DNA of 64,000 nt from Nocardioides aurantiacus (GCF_003752505.1 NZ_RKHO01000001.1:124001-188000); one strand, 5' to 3'; counted from the stretch's first letter, positions 27,424 through 34,865 are shown. Numbers and translations are program-made. The notes: generated from the sequence alone by a model not told the origin.

Positions 27424-27462
27424 CGACGGTCGCCCCGACGCCAGGCGTCGGAGCGACCGTCG
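27424..27462 (-). terminator. Terminator after the 160-aa element gene
   Basis: A long hairpin (10 bp CGACGGTCGC pairing, small internal loop, then 8 bp CCGACGCC) lies about 20 nt past the stop of the gene at 27480. Confidence 0.7.
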
Positions 27463-27479
27463 TGGCCGGTGCCACGGGA

Positions 27480-27962
27480 CTAGCCGTCAGCCCACTTCTC
27501 GATCGCGGCGATGTTCTCGAGCGCCTGGTCGTAGGCCTTGCCGTTGATCGGCACCCGGACGTCGGGCTCGTGCACGTCGACGCCGGGCAGGGTCTTCATG
27601 AAGTCGCGCTGGGAGGCCTTGGCGTTGTTCAGGTCGATGGAGCTCAGGTAGAGCGACACCGGGTGCTCCTTGCCCGCGTACTGGAACAGGATGTACGCGC
27701 CCTTCAGGTTGACGGAGAAGACAGTCCAGCCCCGCTCGATCAACCCCGCGGCGATGTCACGAGATCGGGTGCTGGGCGTGTAGCCCTTCTGGCGCTTGAG
27801 CATCTCCTCCATGTCGGCGGCGACCTTGGCGTCGAGCGTCGGCCAGTCGCTCGACGTCGTGGCCGTCGGCGCGGCGCTCGCCACCGTGACGTTGCCGTCC
27901 TTGCTGAGGGTGATCGTGCCGCTGAAGCCGACCGGGATGTGGAAGTGCAGGTCATCGGGCAT
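27480..27962 (-). CDS. Element protein of unknown function
   Basis: The 160-aa protein has a beta-rich N-terminus (HFHIPVGFSGTITLSKDGNVTVAS), a serine/threonine-rich linker and a mixed alpha/beta C-terminus (GWTVFSVNLKGAYILFQYAGKEHPVSLYLSSIDLNNAKASQRDF). GAGGAG ahead of the ATG and a good promoter upstream indicate a real, well expressed gene. It is first in the capsid-side block, so a structural or capsid-remodelling role is possible, but nothing in the sequence proves it. Confidence 0.65.
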   Translation of the reverse strand: MPDDLHFHIPVGFSGTITLSKDGNVTVASAAPTATTSSDWPTLDAKVAADMEEMLKRQKGYTPSTRSRDIAAGLIERGWTVFSVNLKGAYILFQYAGKEHPVSLYLSSIDLNNAKASQRDFMKTLPGVDVHEPDVRVPINGKAYDQALENIAAIEKWADG

Positions 27963-27997
27963 GGGGTGCTCCTCGGGGTTGTAGGGCTCGTTGACTC

Positions 27998-28003
27998 ATA
28001 TTA
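27998..28003 (-). promoter_or_regulatory. Promoter -10 TAATAT (minus) for the 160-aa gene
   Basis: TAATAT on the minus strand, with TTGCTT about 19 nt upstream, points at the gene starting at 27962. It is one of the best sigma70-like boxes in the window. Confidence 0.55.
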
Positions 28004-28172
28004 GAGCAGATGCGAGCACATGAAGCAATGAGAACCAACAAGCGGCAACACGCAACACGAGCAGCGAGGGGGAATCGGTGAGCGGTCCGTAGCCAGGGGT
28101 CTTGGCCGGAGTTTCGGAATTCGTTGTTATTGCACCCGCAAATTGCGTAATACGTTGTCAGAGCCGGTCATC

Positions 28173-28202
28173 TTGACGGATCCAGTCGTCTTGTGATAGG
28201 TT
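28173..28202 (+). promoter_or_regulatory. Promoter TTGACG-18-TAGGTT, leaderless
   Basis: -35 TTGACG (28173-28178), 18-bp spacer and -10 TAGGTT (28197-28202), then 6 nt and the ATG at 28209. It faces the TAATAT promoter of the opposite strand, as in a phage control region. Confidence 0.6.
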
Positions 28203-28208
28203 GAGACC

Positions 28209-28256
28209 ATGAACAACCACCCGTTCATCAACCAGAAGGAAGTGATCGACGACTGA
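28209..28256 (+). CDS. 15-residue leader peptide
   Basis: The tiny frame MNNHPFINQKEVIDD starts exactly where transcription should begin behind the promoter at 28173-28202. Its stop is 15 bp before the GTG of a second microprotein. Such a start on a leaderless mRNA can load ribosomes and couple translation of the next frame. It may be an uORF rather than a functional peptide. Confidence 0.45.
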   Translation: MNNHPFINQKEVIDD

Positions 28257-28271
28257 GAGGAGGAACCCATC

Positions 28272-28349
28272 GTGTTGGAATGCATCTTGTTCTTGATGGC
28301 AATGACTGCCTTCATTGAGGCAGTGAATAGAAGTAAGCCGAACGGCTGA
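28272..28349 (+). CDS. 25-residue hydrophobic microprotein
   Basis: GAGAGGAGG eight bases upstream is an ideal ribosome binding site for this frame: MLECILFLMAMTAFIEAVNRSKPNG. Residues 4-17 can form a short membrane helix, followed by a basic tail. Size and topology recall small phage membrane proteins that modulate the host envelope or block superinfection. Function unproven; existence is supported by the promoter, the ribosome binding site and the clean stop. Confidence 0.45.
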   Translation: MLECILFLMAMTAFIEAVNRSKPNG

Positions 28350-28491
28350 AACGAAGTCGTAGGGGCGGCGCCGCATCAGCGGTGACCGCCCCACGGCTCT
28401 TTGGGCGTCCTGCTGGCAACCTGTGAGACGCAAAGTGACCGCGGGTTCCGATCGGAAACCGAGTACGGTTGTCCCCAGCCGTTAGGAGCCG

Positions 28492-28569
28492 ATGCCCGCT
28501 GGGCCGAAACGCTTGAGGCTTACCGGGTGGGTCCACGCCCGGCTGACAAACAACGACGGCACGTCATGA
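28492..28569 (+). CDS. 25-residue basic peptide
   Basis: The frame MPAGPKRLRLTGWVHARLTNNDGTS has TTAGGAG ahead of its ATG, and TACGGT at 28464-28469 could be the -10 of its promoter. It ends 51 bp before the next gene. It may be a leader of the replication operon that follows. Confidence 0.35.
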   Translation: MPAGPKRLRLTGWVHARLTNNDGTS

Positions 28570-28620
28570 GGAACCCGGCCCGGGTGCCCCTCGCAGATCA
28601 CTCTCTGCTGAGGAGCACTA

Positions 28621-28995
28621 ATGGGCCGCGAGCATTCCGACCACGACCACGACCACGACCCCGACGCCGCCGTTCGCAAGGCCGGAGCCCGTGTGGGCGG
28701 GCTGAGCACCTGGGGACGGACCCCGTCGCCGGAGGAGCGGGCCGACGCGCTGCGGCGCTTGGCGGTCGCTCGGATCGACCGCGAGATTCGCGAGCAGCGG
28801 GCCAAGTCGCCGTCGCCGGACCCGACTGAGATCGGCTACCTCGTCGGGCTGCTGCTGATGTGGGGGCAGTCCGACCCGGAGGCGGTCGAGCGGCTGGAGC
28901 GGGCGATCCGCGAGGCCGTCTACTGCACCCCTTCGGTCACCGCCGAGGACCGCGCCCGGCTGGCCGCCATTCTCCGTAGCGGCGGCGAGCGGTGA
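28621..28995 (+). CDS. Element protein with His/Asp-rich N-terminus
   Basis: The 124-aa protein starts with MGREHSDHDHDHDHDPD-like alternating His-Asp residues (a possible metal-binding tail) followed by a helical domain (TPSPEERADALRRLAVARIDREIREQ and PEAVERLERAIREAV). GAGGAG stands before the ATG. It is the first gene of a coupled set with the next small protein and the RepA-like ATPase, so a role in replication or its control is likely. No family recognised. Confidence 0.6.
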   Translation: MGREHSDHDHDHDPDAAVRKAGARVGGLSTWGRTPSPEERADALRRLAVARIDREIREQRAKSPSPDPTEIGYLVGLLLMWGQSDPEAVERLERAIREAVYCTPSVTAEDRARLAAILRSGGER

Positions 28996-29180
28996 GCCGC
29001 CGCAGCCTGCCCGCCAACGACGCCCGCACCGATCGCAAGAACGCCAAGCGGACTGCGCGGCGTCCCGCCCACCAGGACAAGTACGCGGGGCGGCGCGGCA
29101 GCCCGCAGGACCGCAACCTCAACGAACAGCTGGGTGCCCTTGCCCGGCACTTCAACGGCGAGCGGGCGGACCGTGGCTGA
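28992..29180 (+). CDS. Small basic protein in the replication operon
   Basis: The 62-aa protein is strongly basic (RKNAKRTARRPAHQDKYAGRR). Its GTG overlaps the previous stop (GTGA) and its end overlaps the ATPase start by 8 bp. A nucleic-acid-binding accessory role is plausible; no family is recognised. Confidence 0.55.
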   Translation: MSRRSLPANDARTDRKNAKRTARRPAHQDKYAGRRGSPQDRNLNEQLGALARHFNGERADRG

Positions 29181-30465
29181 GCCCGAGCAGCCCAACCTGC
29201 ACCGACTGATCGACAGCCTGAACATCGCTGGACTCGACACCGACGCGATCGCCGAGTTGCTCGCGGATCAGATGGGTGAGAACAACGTGGACTACATCCT
29301 GGAGAAGGTGGCCGAGGCCCGTCCGAGTTGGCTGGCACGGCTCCAGGAAACGGACCACGACCGCGTAGCGCAGGCACAGATGTACGGCTACGACAAGGAA
29401 CGCGAGCGTCGGCGCCGGCGCATCAAGTACGAACTCGATGCTGAGGAGCGCTCGCAGGAGGGTCTCGGTGAAGCGCGGTACGCCGACGGTGGGGCCTTCA
29501 TCCATGACATCCCGGCCGTACCGCCGTCACTGTGGGGCACCGGCAATCAGGTCGTCTGGATGAAGGGCGAGGCGTTGATGATCGTGGGTCCTCCCGGCGT
29601 GGGTAAGACGACGCTGACTGCGCAGGTAGTGAAGGCGCGGTTGGTCGGCGGCAAGGTGCTCGGTATGGAGGTCGAGCCGGGCGAGAGGGTCCTGTACCTG
29701 GCGATGGACAGGCCGCAGCAGATCGCTCGTGCACTTGCTCGCACCCTGCGCGACGTCCCCCGGGACCTCCTGGCCGAACGGTTCGTGCCGTGGGAGGGGC
29801 CGCCGCCGGGTGATTTCGCCGCGAACCCGGAAGCGATGCTCCGCATGGCCAGGCAGCAGCGGGCCGACACGATCGTCGTGGACTCGTTGAAGGACGCAGC
29901 CATCGGCCTCACTAACGACGAGGTCGGCGGCGGGTACAACCGCGCCCGGCAGATGTGTCTCGCTAACGACGTCGAGGTCATCGAACTGCACCACAACGTG
30001 AAGCGCGGTGCGGACGGCAGGCCCCCCAACAGCCTGGAAGACGTTTACGGCTCTCGGTGGCTGACGGCAGGAGCAGGGTCGGTCGTGTTCCTGCACGGGA
30101 AGCCGGGTGACCCGGTAGTTCGGTGGCTGCACTTGAAGCAGCCCGCCGAGGAGGTCGGCCCGTTTGACGTCACCCACGACCACGCCCTGGGGTTGTCGCA
30201 GGTGTACGGCGCGCTCGATCTCGTCGAACTCGCCAACGCCGCAGGCAAGGATGGCGTCACTGCGGAACAGGTCGCCCGACTCATGTTCGAGAAGTCCAAG
30301 CCGGACAAGTCCGAGCGCATGAAGGCCATGCGGCGGCTCGACGCTCTCGCCCGAGACGGGAGGGTCGGGCGTGTAGACGGCGACGCCGCTACTAAGCAGC
30401 CGACCCGGTGGGTCTCAGAGGCGTCCGGAACGGCGTGGGACGAGGATGGCGAAGGCCTCATCTAG
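29173..30465 (+). CDS. RepA-like RecA-fold ATPase (replicative helicase candidate)
   Basis: The 430-aa protein has a helical N-terminal region, Walker A GPPGVGKTT (about residues 139-147), Walker B TIVVDSLKDAA (about 232-242) and the ELHHNVKRG motif that in RepA/AAA_25 helicases follows the Walker B strand. A C-terminal winged-helix-like segment (DGVTAEQVARLMFEKS...MRRLDALARDGRVGRV) could bind DNA. Together with the iteron array directly behind it this suggests autonomous replication of the excised element. GTG at 29173 is chosen because the upstream extension runs through the preceding gene. Confidence 0.8.
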   Translation: MAEPEQPNLHRLIDSLNIAGLDTDAIAELLADQMGENNVDYILEKVAEARPSWLARLQETDHDRVAQAQMYGYDKERERRRRRIKYELDAEERSQEGLGEARYADGGAFIHDIPAVPPSLWGTGNQVVWMKGEALMIVGPPGVGKTTLTAQVVKARLVGGKVLGMEVEPGERVLYLAMDRPQQIARALARTLRDVPRDLLAERFVPWEGPPPGDFAANPEAMLRMARQQRADTIVVDSLKDAAIGLTNDEVGGGYNRARQMCLANDVEVIELHHNVKRGADGRPPNSLEDVYGSRWLTAGAGSVVFLHGKPGDPVVRWLHLKQPAEEVGPFDVTHDHALGLSQVYGALDLVELANAAGKDGVTAEQVARLMFEKSKPDKSERMKAMRRLDALARDGRVGRVDGDAATKQPTRWVSEASGTAWDEDGEGLI

Positions 30466-30471
30466 CGAGCC

Positions 30472-30616
30472 GGGACCGTACGGCCGGACCGTACGGCTGC
30501 CTCCGCGGCGGTGGCTGGTTGGAGGACCGTACGGGTGAGTACGGCGGTGGCGGTTTGCGCAGATCAGCGGACCATACGGCTGACCATACGGACCGTACGC
30601 GCCAGGGACCGTACGG
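30472..30616 (+). repeat. Iteron array of GGACCGTACGG-type repeats
   Basis: Octamers CCGTACGG occur at 30476, 30489, 30527 and 30609, CCATACGG at 30572 and 30584, CCGTACGC at 30593, and a partial GTACGG at 30539. Most are preceded by GGA. A further copy lies at 31318 upstream of the resolvase gene. The cluster right behind the RepA-like gene is typical of an iteron origin, but operators of an element repressor would look similar. Confidence 0.75.
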
Positions 30617-30645
30617 CTCCCGCCCCCTCTAGAGGGGCGGGAGCC
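30615..30645 (+). terminator. Terminator after the iteron array
   Basis: A 15-bp stem with CTCTAGAG at its tip closes the replication operon about 150 nt behind the ATPase stop. It directly abuts the last iteron. Confidence 0.75.
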
Positions 30646-30771
30646 AACGTCCGCGCCGGTATGAGCGGGGGGTGAGAGGAAGAACCTGAAGGATGGGCGG
30701 TCGAAACCCCGGCTCGCGAGCGGCCGTGGGTGGGCACGGCTCGCAGCCGAGACACCATGACGTAGCAATCG
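30646..30771. other. Non-coding gap between convergent genes
   Basis: Nothing recognisable between the terminator and the stop of the minus-strand membrane protein. Confidence 0.3.
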
Positions 30772-31200
30772 CTAGCCGATGCGGCCGACCACGCTAGATC
30801 TGGTCGTCACCGACCTACCGGTCGAGAGGTGAATGCGGGATCGGGCATCGAGGAAATCTAGCTCGTTAGTCCCTGCCGTCCTACGAAGCGTCTCGATGTC
30901 CCCCGTCCAGGCAATCGACCGCCGTGCCAGCACGGGGTGAGGCAATGTCGGCCCAGCGAGGGAGATTCCGCGCCAGGCGCCACCACCCTCAGAGATCTCG
31001 ATCCGGTCAACCTCAACATCGACCCCGCCATTGTTACGGACACGAATCTCGAACTGTCTCGTCTCGGGCTTGTTGGAGAGATCGACCTGCACGCGGTAGC
31101 CGTCTCGTGAAAGCAGTTTGAGACTGACCCCAAGTCCACCCAGGCCAGTAATCGTGCCCAAGGTTGCAAGACCCCGGGCGTACCAATCGACGTCCGCCAC
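30772..31200 (-). CDS. Single-helix membrane protein with beta-rich domain
   Basis: The 142-aa protein has an N-terminal hydrophobic stretch (GLATLGTITGLGGLGVSLKLL) and a beta-rich remainder (VQVDLSNKPETRQFEIRVRNNGGVDVEVDRIEIS). It shares this plan with the protein at 32048. The two flank the resolvase gene. A helix plus outward or inward beta-domain is common among lysogenic-conversion or superinfection-exclusion proteins; that is inference. No clear ribosome binding site was found. Confidence 0.5.
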   Translation of the reverse strand: MADVDWYARGLATLGTITGLGGLGVSLKLLSRDGYRVQVDLSNKPETRQFEIRVRNNGGVDVEVDRIEISEGGGAWRGISLAGPTLPHPVLARRSIAWTGDIETLRRTAGTNELDFLDARSRIHLSTGRSVTTRSSVVGRIG

Positions 31201-31317
31201 TTGCGAATTCTCACACGGACCGGATGCGTCGCGCCGGTCGATGACCCCTCACGCGCGTGAGCGCGAGGCGCGCCACGAGACGCCTCATGTCTCCCCATTG
31301 GCGTCCGATTTGCCCCA

Positions 31318-31325
31318 CCGTACGG
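31318..31325. promoter_or_regulatory. Isolated iteron octamer CCGTACGG before the resolvase gene
   Basis: An outlying copy of the iteron octamer, 50 bp upstream of the resolvase start, suggests that the same protein regulates that gene. Confidence 0.4.
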
Positions 31326-31375
31326 TTCGTCGCGGGTAAGGGGACCCATGCCCGCGACGACCCCTGGGAGACGCG

Positions 31376-32059
31376 ATGAACGACAAGCCGCTGCGCGTGC
31401 TGGGCTACGTGCGCAGGTCTACCGACAAGCAGGCAATGTCACCCGAGACGCAGGCTCGCCGGCTGCGCGAAGCCGCCACGGCGTACGGCTGGGACCTCAC
31501 CATCCGGGAGGAGGACGCCGCGAGTGCGAGGACGTTGGCCGGTCGGCCTGTGCTCGCAGAGGCGCTGGTAGCACTCGATAATGGGCGGGCGGATGCCCTC
31601 GCGGCCGCAGCGCTAGACCGGCTGGCGCGAAGCACCCGCGACTTCGCCGATGTGCTGGACCGCAGTGAGCGGCAGGGGTGGTCGGTCGTCTGCCTGGACC
31701 TGGGGGTGGACACCAGCACGGACAGCGGTCGGCTCGTCGCCGACATCCGCGCAGCGGTGGCGCAGTGGGAGCGCCGGATTATTGCGAGTCGGACGCGTGA
31801 GGGCATGGCCACGATCCGGGCGACCGGAAAGCACATGGGTCGCCCGTCCCTCATCCCGCGCGACGTAGAGGAGCGCATTTATGGTCTGGCGCGGCCCGCC
31901 GAGGGAAAGGGGCAGTCCGCCACTGCCATCGCCGCGTTGCTCGAGGCGGAGGGTGTTGCGCGCCCGACGTCGCGGGCGAAGGCCTGGCACCACACTCATG
32001 TCCTCGCTGCTGTTCGGCGGGTAGAGCGGCGTCGGTTTGTCGCCGCGTCAGTCGGCTAA
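31376..32059 (+). CDS. Small serine recombinase (resolvase/invertase type)
   Basis: The 227-aa protein has the catalytic domain VLGYVRRSTDKQAMSPETQ with nucleophile Ser15, LDRLARSTRDFADVLD with the conserved Asp-Arg, and the long E-helix region (AQWERRIIASRTREGMATI) before GRPS and a C-terminal HTH. GGGAG lies four bases ahead of the ATG. It lacks the large C-terminal domains of integrases, so it resolves multimers or inverts DNA. It could resolve replicated dimers of the element, in keeping with the RepA-like gene and iterons. Confidence 0.85.
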   Translation: MNDKPLRVLGYVRRSTDKQAMSPETQARRLREAATAYGWDLTIREEDAASARTLAGRPVLAEALVALDNGRADALAAAALDRLARSTRDFADVLDRSERQGWSVVCLDLGVDTSTDSGRLVADIRAAVAQWERRIIASRTREGMATIRATGKHMGRPSLIPRDVEERIYGLARPAEGKGQSATAIAALLEAEGVARPTSRAKAWHHTHVLAAVRRVERRRFVAASVG

Positions 32060-32497
32060 TGGAACAGACTTCCTACACCGGACGCGCTTGCCGGATGCGA
32101 GGTCTACCCACGGCCTCATTGCTTTGAACGGGATGTTCCGTTCGCGATGCACGTTGCGGAGCGCGTCGCCCTCAATAAAGAACCTGGCTCTGCTGTGCGG
32201 CTCTAGTCGGAATGGGATTTTCTCGGAGATGCGCAGCGGGTTCATCTGGTGAACGTTGCCGCCATCAGGCATCGAGAAGCCCCACCCCATGATGGTCGTC
32301 GCAGAGCGCCCCTTGTTCACGGCGTCGACCTCAACGTAGTGCTCAGGCTCGCCCGTGACGGCGTCCGTGATCGCATTCGTCACTTGCACCTTGACCACTG
32401 GGCCGGTCCGCTTCCAACTCCACGCCTGCCAGGCCAGTGATACGAGGCTTAGGCCCAGCGCGATGAGGGCGATCACCGTAGTCATGGCTGGGAGCAT
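32048..32497 (-). CDS. Single-helix membrane protein, similar plan to 30772-31200
   Basis: From ATG 32497 the 149-aa protein has MTTVIALIALGLSLVSLAWQAWSW as membrane anchor and a beta-rich domain (VVKVQVTNAITDAVTGEPEHYVEVDAVNKGRSATTIMGWGF). The longer frame to 32632 would run over the leaderless promoter of the excisionase gene and is rejected. It overlaps the resolvase 3' end by 12 bp in convergent orientation. Start uncertain; no clear ribosome binding site. Confidence 0.5.
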   Translation of the reverse strand: MLPAMTTVIALIALGLSLVSLAWQAWSWKRTGPVVKVQVTNAITDAVTGEPEHYVEVDAVNKGRSATTIMGWGFSMPDGGNVHQMNPLRISEKIPFRLEPHSRARFFIEGDALRNVHRERNIPFKAMRPWVDLASGKRVRCRKSVPLAD

Positions 32498-32573
32498 GGC
32501 AGCCGGCACCGACAACTGGCCCCGCGCTGTTTCGTGGGCCGATTGGTAGAGGTCACCCGCGGTTTCGCGACGA

Positions 32574-32579
32574 TACGGT
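32574..32579 (+). promoter_or_regulatory. -10 box TACGGT, leaderless start of the excisionase gene
   Basis: TACGGT, 6 nt, GTG at 32586. Confidence 0.55.
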
Positions 32580-32585
32580 GGGTGC

Positions 32586-32828
32586 GTGTCGGATCCAGCG
32601 CCCCGCATGCTCGATCTGGACGCCGTCGCCACAGACCTGGCAATCAGCCGTGCGCAGGTCTACGCCCTGGTCCGACGTGGTGACCTCCCCGCAGGAAAGA
32701 TCGGCGGGCGAGGTCAGTGGCGCGTGCGGCGCGCAGACCTTGAGGAGTACATCGAGCGGACGTGGGCGGCGACGGCGTCGTGGATCGCTGATCACCCGTT
32801 GTCGGAGGGCGACGACGAAGTCGAGTAG
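32586..32828 (+). CDS. Excisionase-type (MerR/HTH_17) DNA-binding protein
   Basis: The 80-aa protein is almost entirely a winged helix: MLDLDAVATDLAISRAQVYALVRRGDLPAGKIGGRGQWRVRRADLEEYIER. This is the pattern of small excisionases and recombination directionality factors such as those of phiRv1-type elements. It lies 356 bp from the integrase gene end and is read towards it. It may direct integrase to excise, or act as a simple transcription factor. The start is set by the -10 box. Confidence 0.8.
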   Translation: MSDPAPRMLDLDAVATDLAISRAQVYALVRRGDLPAGKIGGRGQWRVRRADLEEYIERTWAATASWIADHPLSEGDDEVE

Positions 32829-32834
32829 CCCGGC

Positions 32835-33104
32835 CTAGTACTCATCCCCCAGCAGCGGACCGTTCGGCACGAAATCCCCTTGCCTCAGGTGAGCCATCAC
32901 CTCGCGCAGCGCCTTGATGTAGTCCTCATTGGAGCCCTCGTCGCTGCGCTCGCGCAACCGCTCGGTCCAGCCCTCTATCCAGGCTGCGATCTCCAGATGG
33001 TTCACGTACACGGCAGGATGGTCGCGCAACGTCTGGGCGATGCGTACCTCGTTGTAGTCCGAGAGGTTGTCGGTCGTGAACTTAAAAATCTCGGGAGTCG
33101 GCAT
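32835..33104 (-). CDS. Small acidic element protein
   Basis: The 89-aa protein (MPTPEIFKFTTDNLSDYNEVRIAQTL..., ending NGPLLGDEY) is helical and acidic, with no family recognised. ATG 33104 sits 7 nt behind TAGGGT on the minus strand, so the frame to 33251 is not used. It lies 7 bp from the convergent excisionase gene, between it and the integrase, and may act in excision control. Confidence 0.55.
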   Translation of the reverse strand: MPTPEIFKFTTDNLSDYNEVRIAQTLRDHPAVYVNHLEIAAWIEGWTERLRERSDEGSNEDYIKALREVMAHLRQGDFVPNGPLLGDEY

Positions 33105-33111
33105 GCAGACG

Positions 33112-33117
33112 ACCCTA
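33112..33117 (-). promoter_or_regulatory. -10 box TAGGGT (minus), leaderless
   Basis: TAGGGT, 7 nt, ATG at 33104 on the minus strand. Confidence 0.5.
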
Positions 33118-33183
33118 TGGCCCCCCCTAGGTCCGCCGAACTGTTGCGCGGGCCGGAGATCGGCGTCAGACGACGCTCCGGCC

Positions 33184-34704
33184 CTACTCCGCCCAGCCCG
33201 CCAAGGCAGCGTCGCCGGGATGATCCAGCTGACCAGCGGGCATCCACTCAAACGTCATACGCGCAAGTTTGGCGGTGTCCGTCCACGCACCCTTCGCGCC
33301 CCGCCTAATCACGATCCGATCGACAGCGTGTCCCAATAGTGTGCGGCGCTCCTCGTCCGACGTGGCCAGATCCCAGTCCTCTTGGAAGGTTCGTGGGTCG
33401 CCCCCGACCGGCACGTGGCGCACCTGCGGCGGCTCGTGACGCGCGTGCTCCTGGATCTCCTTCAATCTGGTCATCTCGTTGACGATCTGGGCGGCGCGTT
33501 CCGGGGTCGCGGCCACCATCTCGCGACCGAGGTCCGCGAGCCGGATCGACGCCTCCTGCATCGCGATAGAGCCGCCCTCGACGACCTCCTCAACAACGTT
33601 GAGGTGGAGCAGGTTCCCGCGCTCTGCCAGGACGTGGGCGACGATCAACTCCTCGGCGTTCGAGAGGGTCTGGAAGCACTTCTTGCAGGTATACGCGGGG
33701 CGAGGCCCGGTGCCCGAGCCGACCGTGCCGCGCCACATCCGCACCGGCTCGTCGTGGCGCGGGTCTCCGCACCACATGAGCCCGGACAGGACCCCCGAGT
33801 GCTTGCGGCGCATGGCGCGGGGCTGCCGCCGGGCCGTGGGCTCGGCCAACTTGGCCTGCATCGCTCGCCACTGGTTTACCGGCATGACCGCCAGTGAGTC
33901 ATCGACTACCGGCAGGCCGTCGTCGTCCCGAACGACGTCCTCGCCTCGGCGGTTCTGGGTGTCGGTGTGGCCGGGGTTGTGCGGCACCATGCCTGCCAGC
34001 AACGGGTGCCGCAGGATGCGGTCCACGGAGTTGTAGGACCACGTGTCAAGGCCCTTCTTGGTCGGTGCGCCGACCTCGTCCAGCCACTGCATCGTGCTGT
34101 AGATGGACATGCCTGCGAGGGTCCGTCGGACCATCTCGCGGACGTAGCCGATCTGCTCGACATCGTGCACCAGCACGTACCCAGGCCCCGCGGGGTTGGG
34201 CGCGGCGCGGTAGCCGTACAACACCGCCCCGCCGACGTACCGACCCGACCGCAGCAGGTAGTCCCGGGCAGCCGCGACGCGGGCGCGGATCGTGGCGGCC
34301 TCCATCTGTCCGAACACCGCGAGCATGATCGCGAATGCCTCGCCCTGGGCGGTTGTCATATCGATGGGATCCTCGACGGCGACGATGCCCGCGTCGCGAC
34401 CCTTCAGGGCCTCGTTCGCATTCAGGAAGTCGATGACCCGGCGGGCGAGACGGTCCACCTTCCATACGACAACCGCGTCGTAGGGCGCGCGAGACTCGAG
34501 CAGTGCGTGCCACCCCACTCGATCCTCGGGCTTGTTGCGGGTGGCAGAGACCCCCTCGTCCCGGAAGACCCCGACGACCTTCCAACCGCGTGCAGCGGCG
34601 TAGGCGGTCCCGGCCTCGACCTGCCGCTGGAGCGAGACAGACTCCTCCGTAGACAGTGAGATGCGGACGTACAGAACGCACGTGCGAATCTTCTTCGGGC
34701 TCAT
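33184..34704 (-). CDS. Large serine recombinase (integrase)
   Basis: The 506-aa integrase has an N-terminal resolvase domain (LYVRISLSTEESVSLQRQ, nucleophile Ser16; VDRLARRV near 83-90), a recombinase domain (about 160-280), a zinc ribbon (Cys312, His317, Cys340, Cys343) and a helical coiled-coil segment around residues 365-420. It lies 240 bp from attR, the usual place for an integrase gene. It should join a phage attP to the tadA attB at a central dinucleotide. ATG overlaps the stop of the 53-aa gene (TAATG), so both are coupled. Confidence 0.95.
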   Translation of the reverse strand: MSPKKIRTCVLYVRISLSTEESVSLQRQVEAGTAYAAARGWKVVGVFRDEGVSATRNKPEDRVGWHALLESRAPYDAVVVWKVDRLARRVIDFLNANEALKGRDAGIVAVEDPIDMTTAQGEAFAIMLAVFGQMEAATIRARVAAARDYLLRSGRYVGGAVLYGYRAAPNPAGPGYVLVHDVEQIGYVREMVRRTLAGMSIYSTMQWLDEVGAPTKKGLDTWSYNSVDRILRHPLLAGMVPHNPGHTDTQNRRGEDVVRDDDGLPVVDDSLAVMPVNQWRAMQAKLAEPTARRQPRAMRRKHSGVLSGLMWCGDPRHDEPVRMWRGTVGSGTGPRPAYTCKKCFQTLSNAEELIVAHVLAERGNLLHLNVVEEVVEGGSIAMQEASIRLADLGREMVAATPERAAQIVNEMTRLKEIQEHARHEPPQVRHVPVGGDPRTFQEDWDLATSDEERRTLLGHAVDRIVIRRGAKGAWTDTAKLARMTFEWMPAGQLDHPGDAALAGWAE

Positions 34705-34865
34705 TAGTCCTCGTCCTCCAGCACGGTGACGTTCCAGTAGGACAGGGCAGCCTCGATCTCCGCGAGCGGGGCATCCCAGTCAGGGTTGGTCAAGATGTTG
34801 CCTGCCAGGTAGTGCTCGCTGCTGAGGTCGAGCGCCTCGCTGCGGGTCAGGATCACGTCTCGCAT
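34704..34865 (-). CDS. 53-aa protein coupled to the integrase
   Basis: The frame [41 protein letters not shown]... ends in an acidic ENTVLEDED-like tail (VTVLEDED). Its stop shares a base with the integrase start. It is the gene closest to attR. It could be a recombination directionality factor or an integrase regulator; no motif proves this. Confidence 0.55.
   Translation of the reverse strand: MRDVILTRSEALDLSSEHYLAGNILTNPDWDAPLAEIEAALSYWNVTVLEDED

Noticed and set aside
24944-27962. A complete prophage structural operon
   Set aside because: Only a capsid candidate and a small-terminase-like protein are found; large terminase, portal, protease and tail genes are missing.
28401-28829. 142-aa plus-strand frame over the start of the 124-aa gene
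   Set aside because: Arginine/proline-rich shadow in a second frame; the gene at 28621 has the ribosome binding site and a sensible composition.
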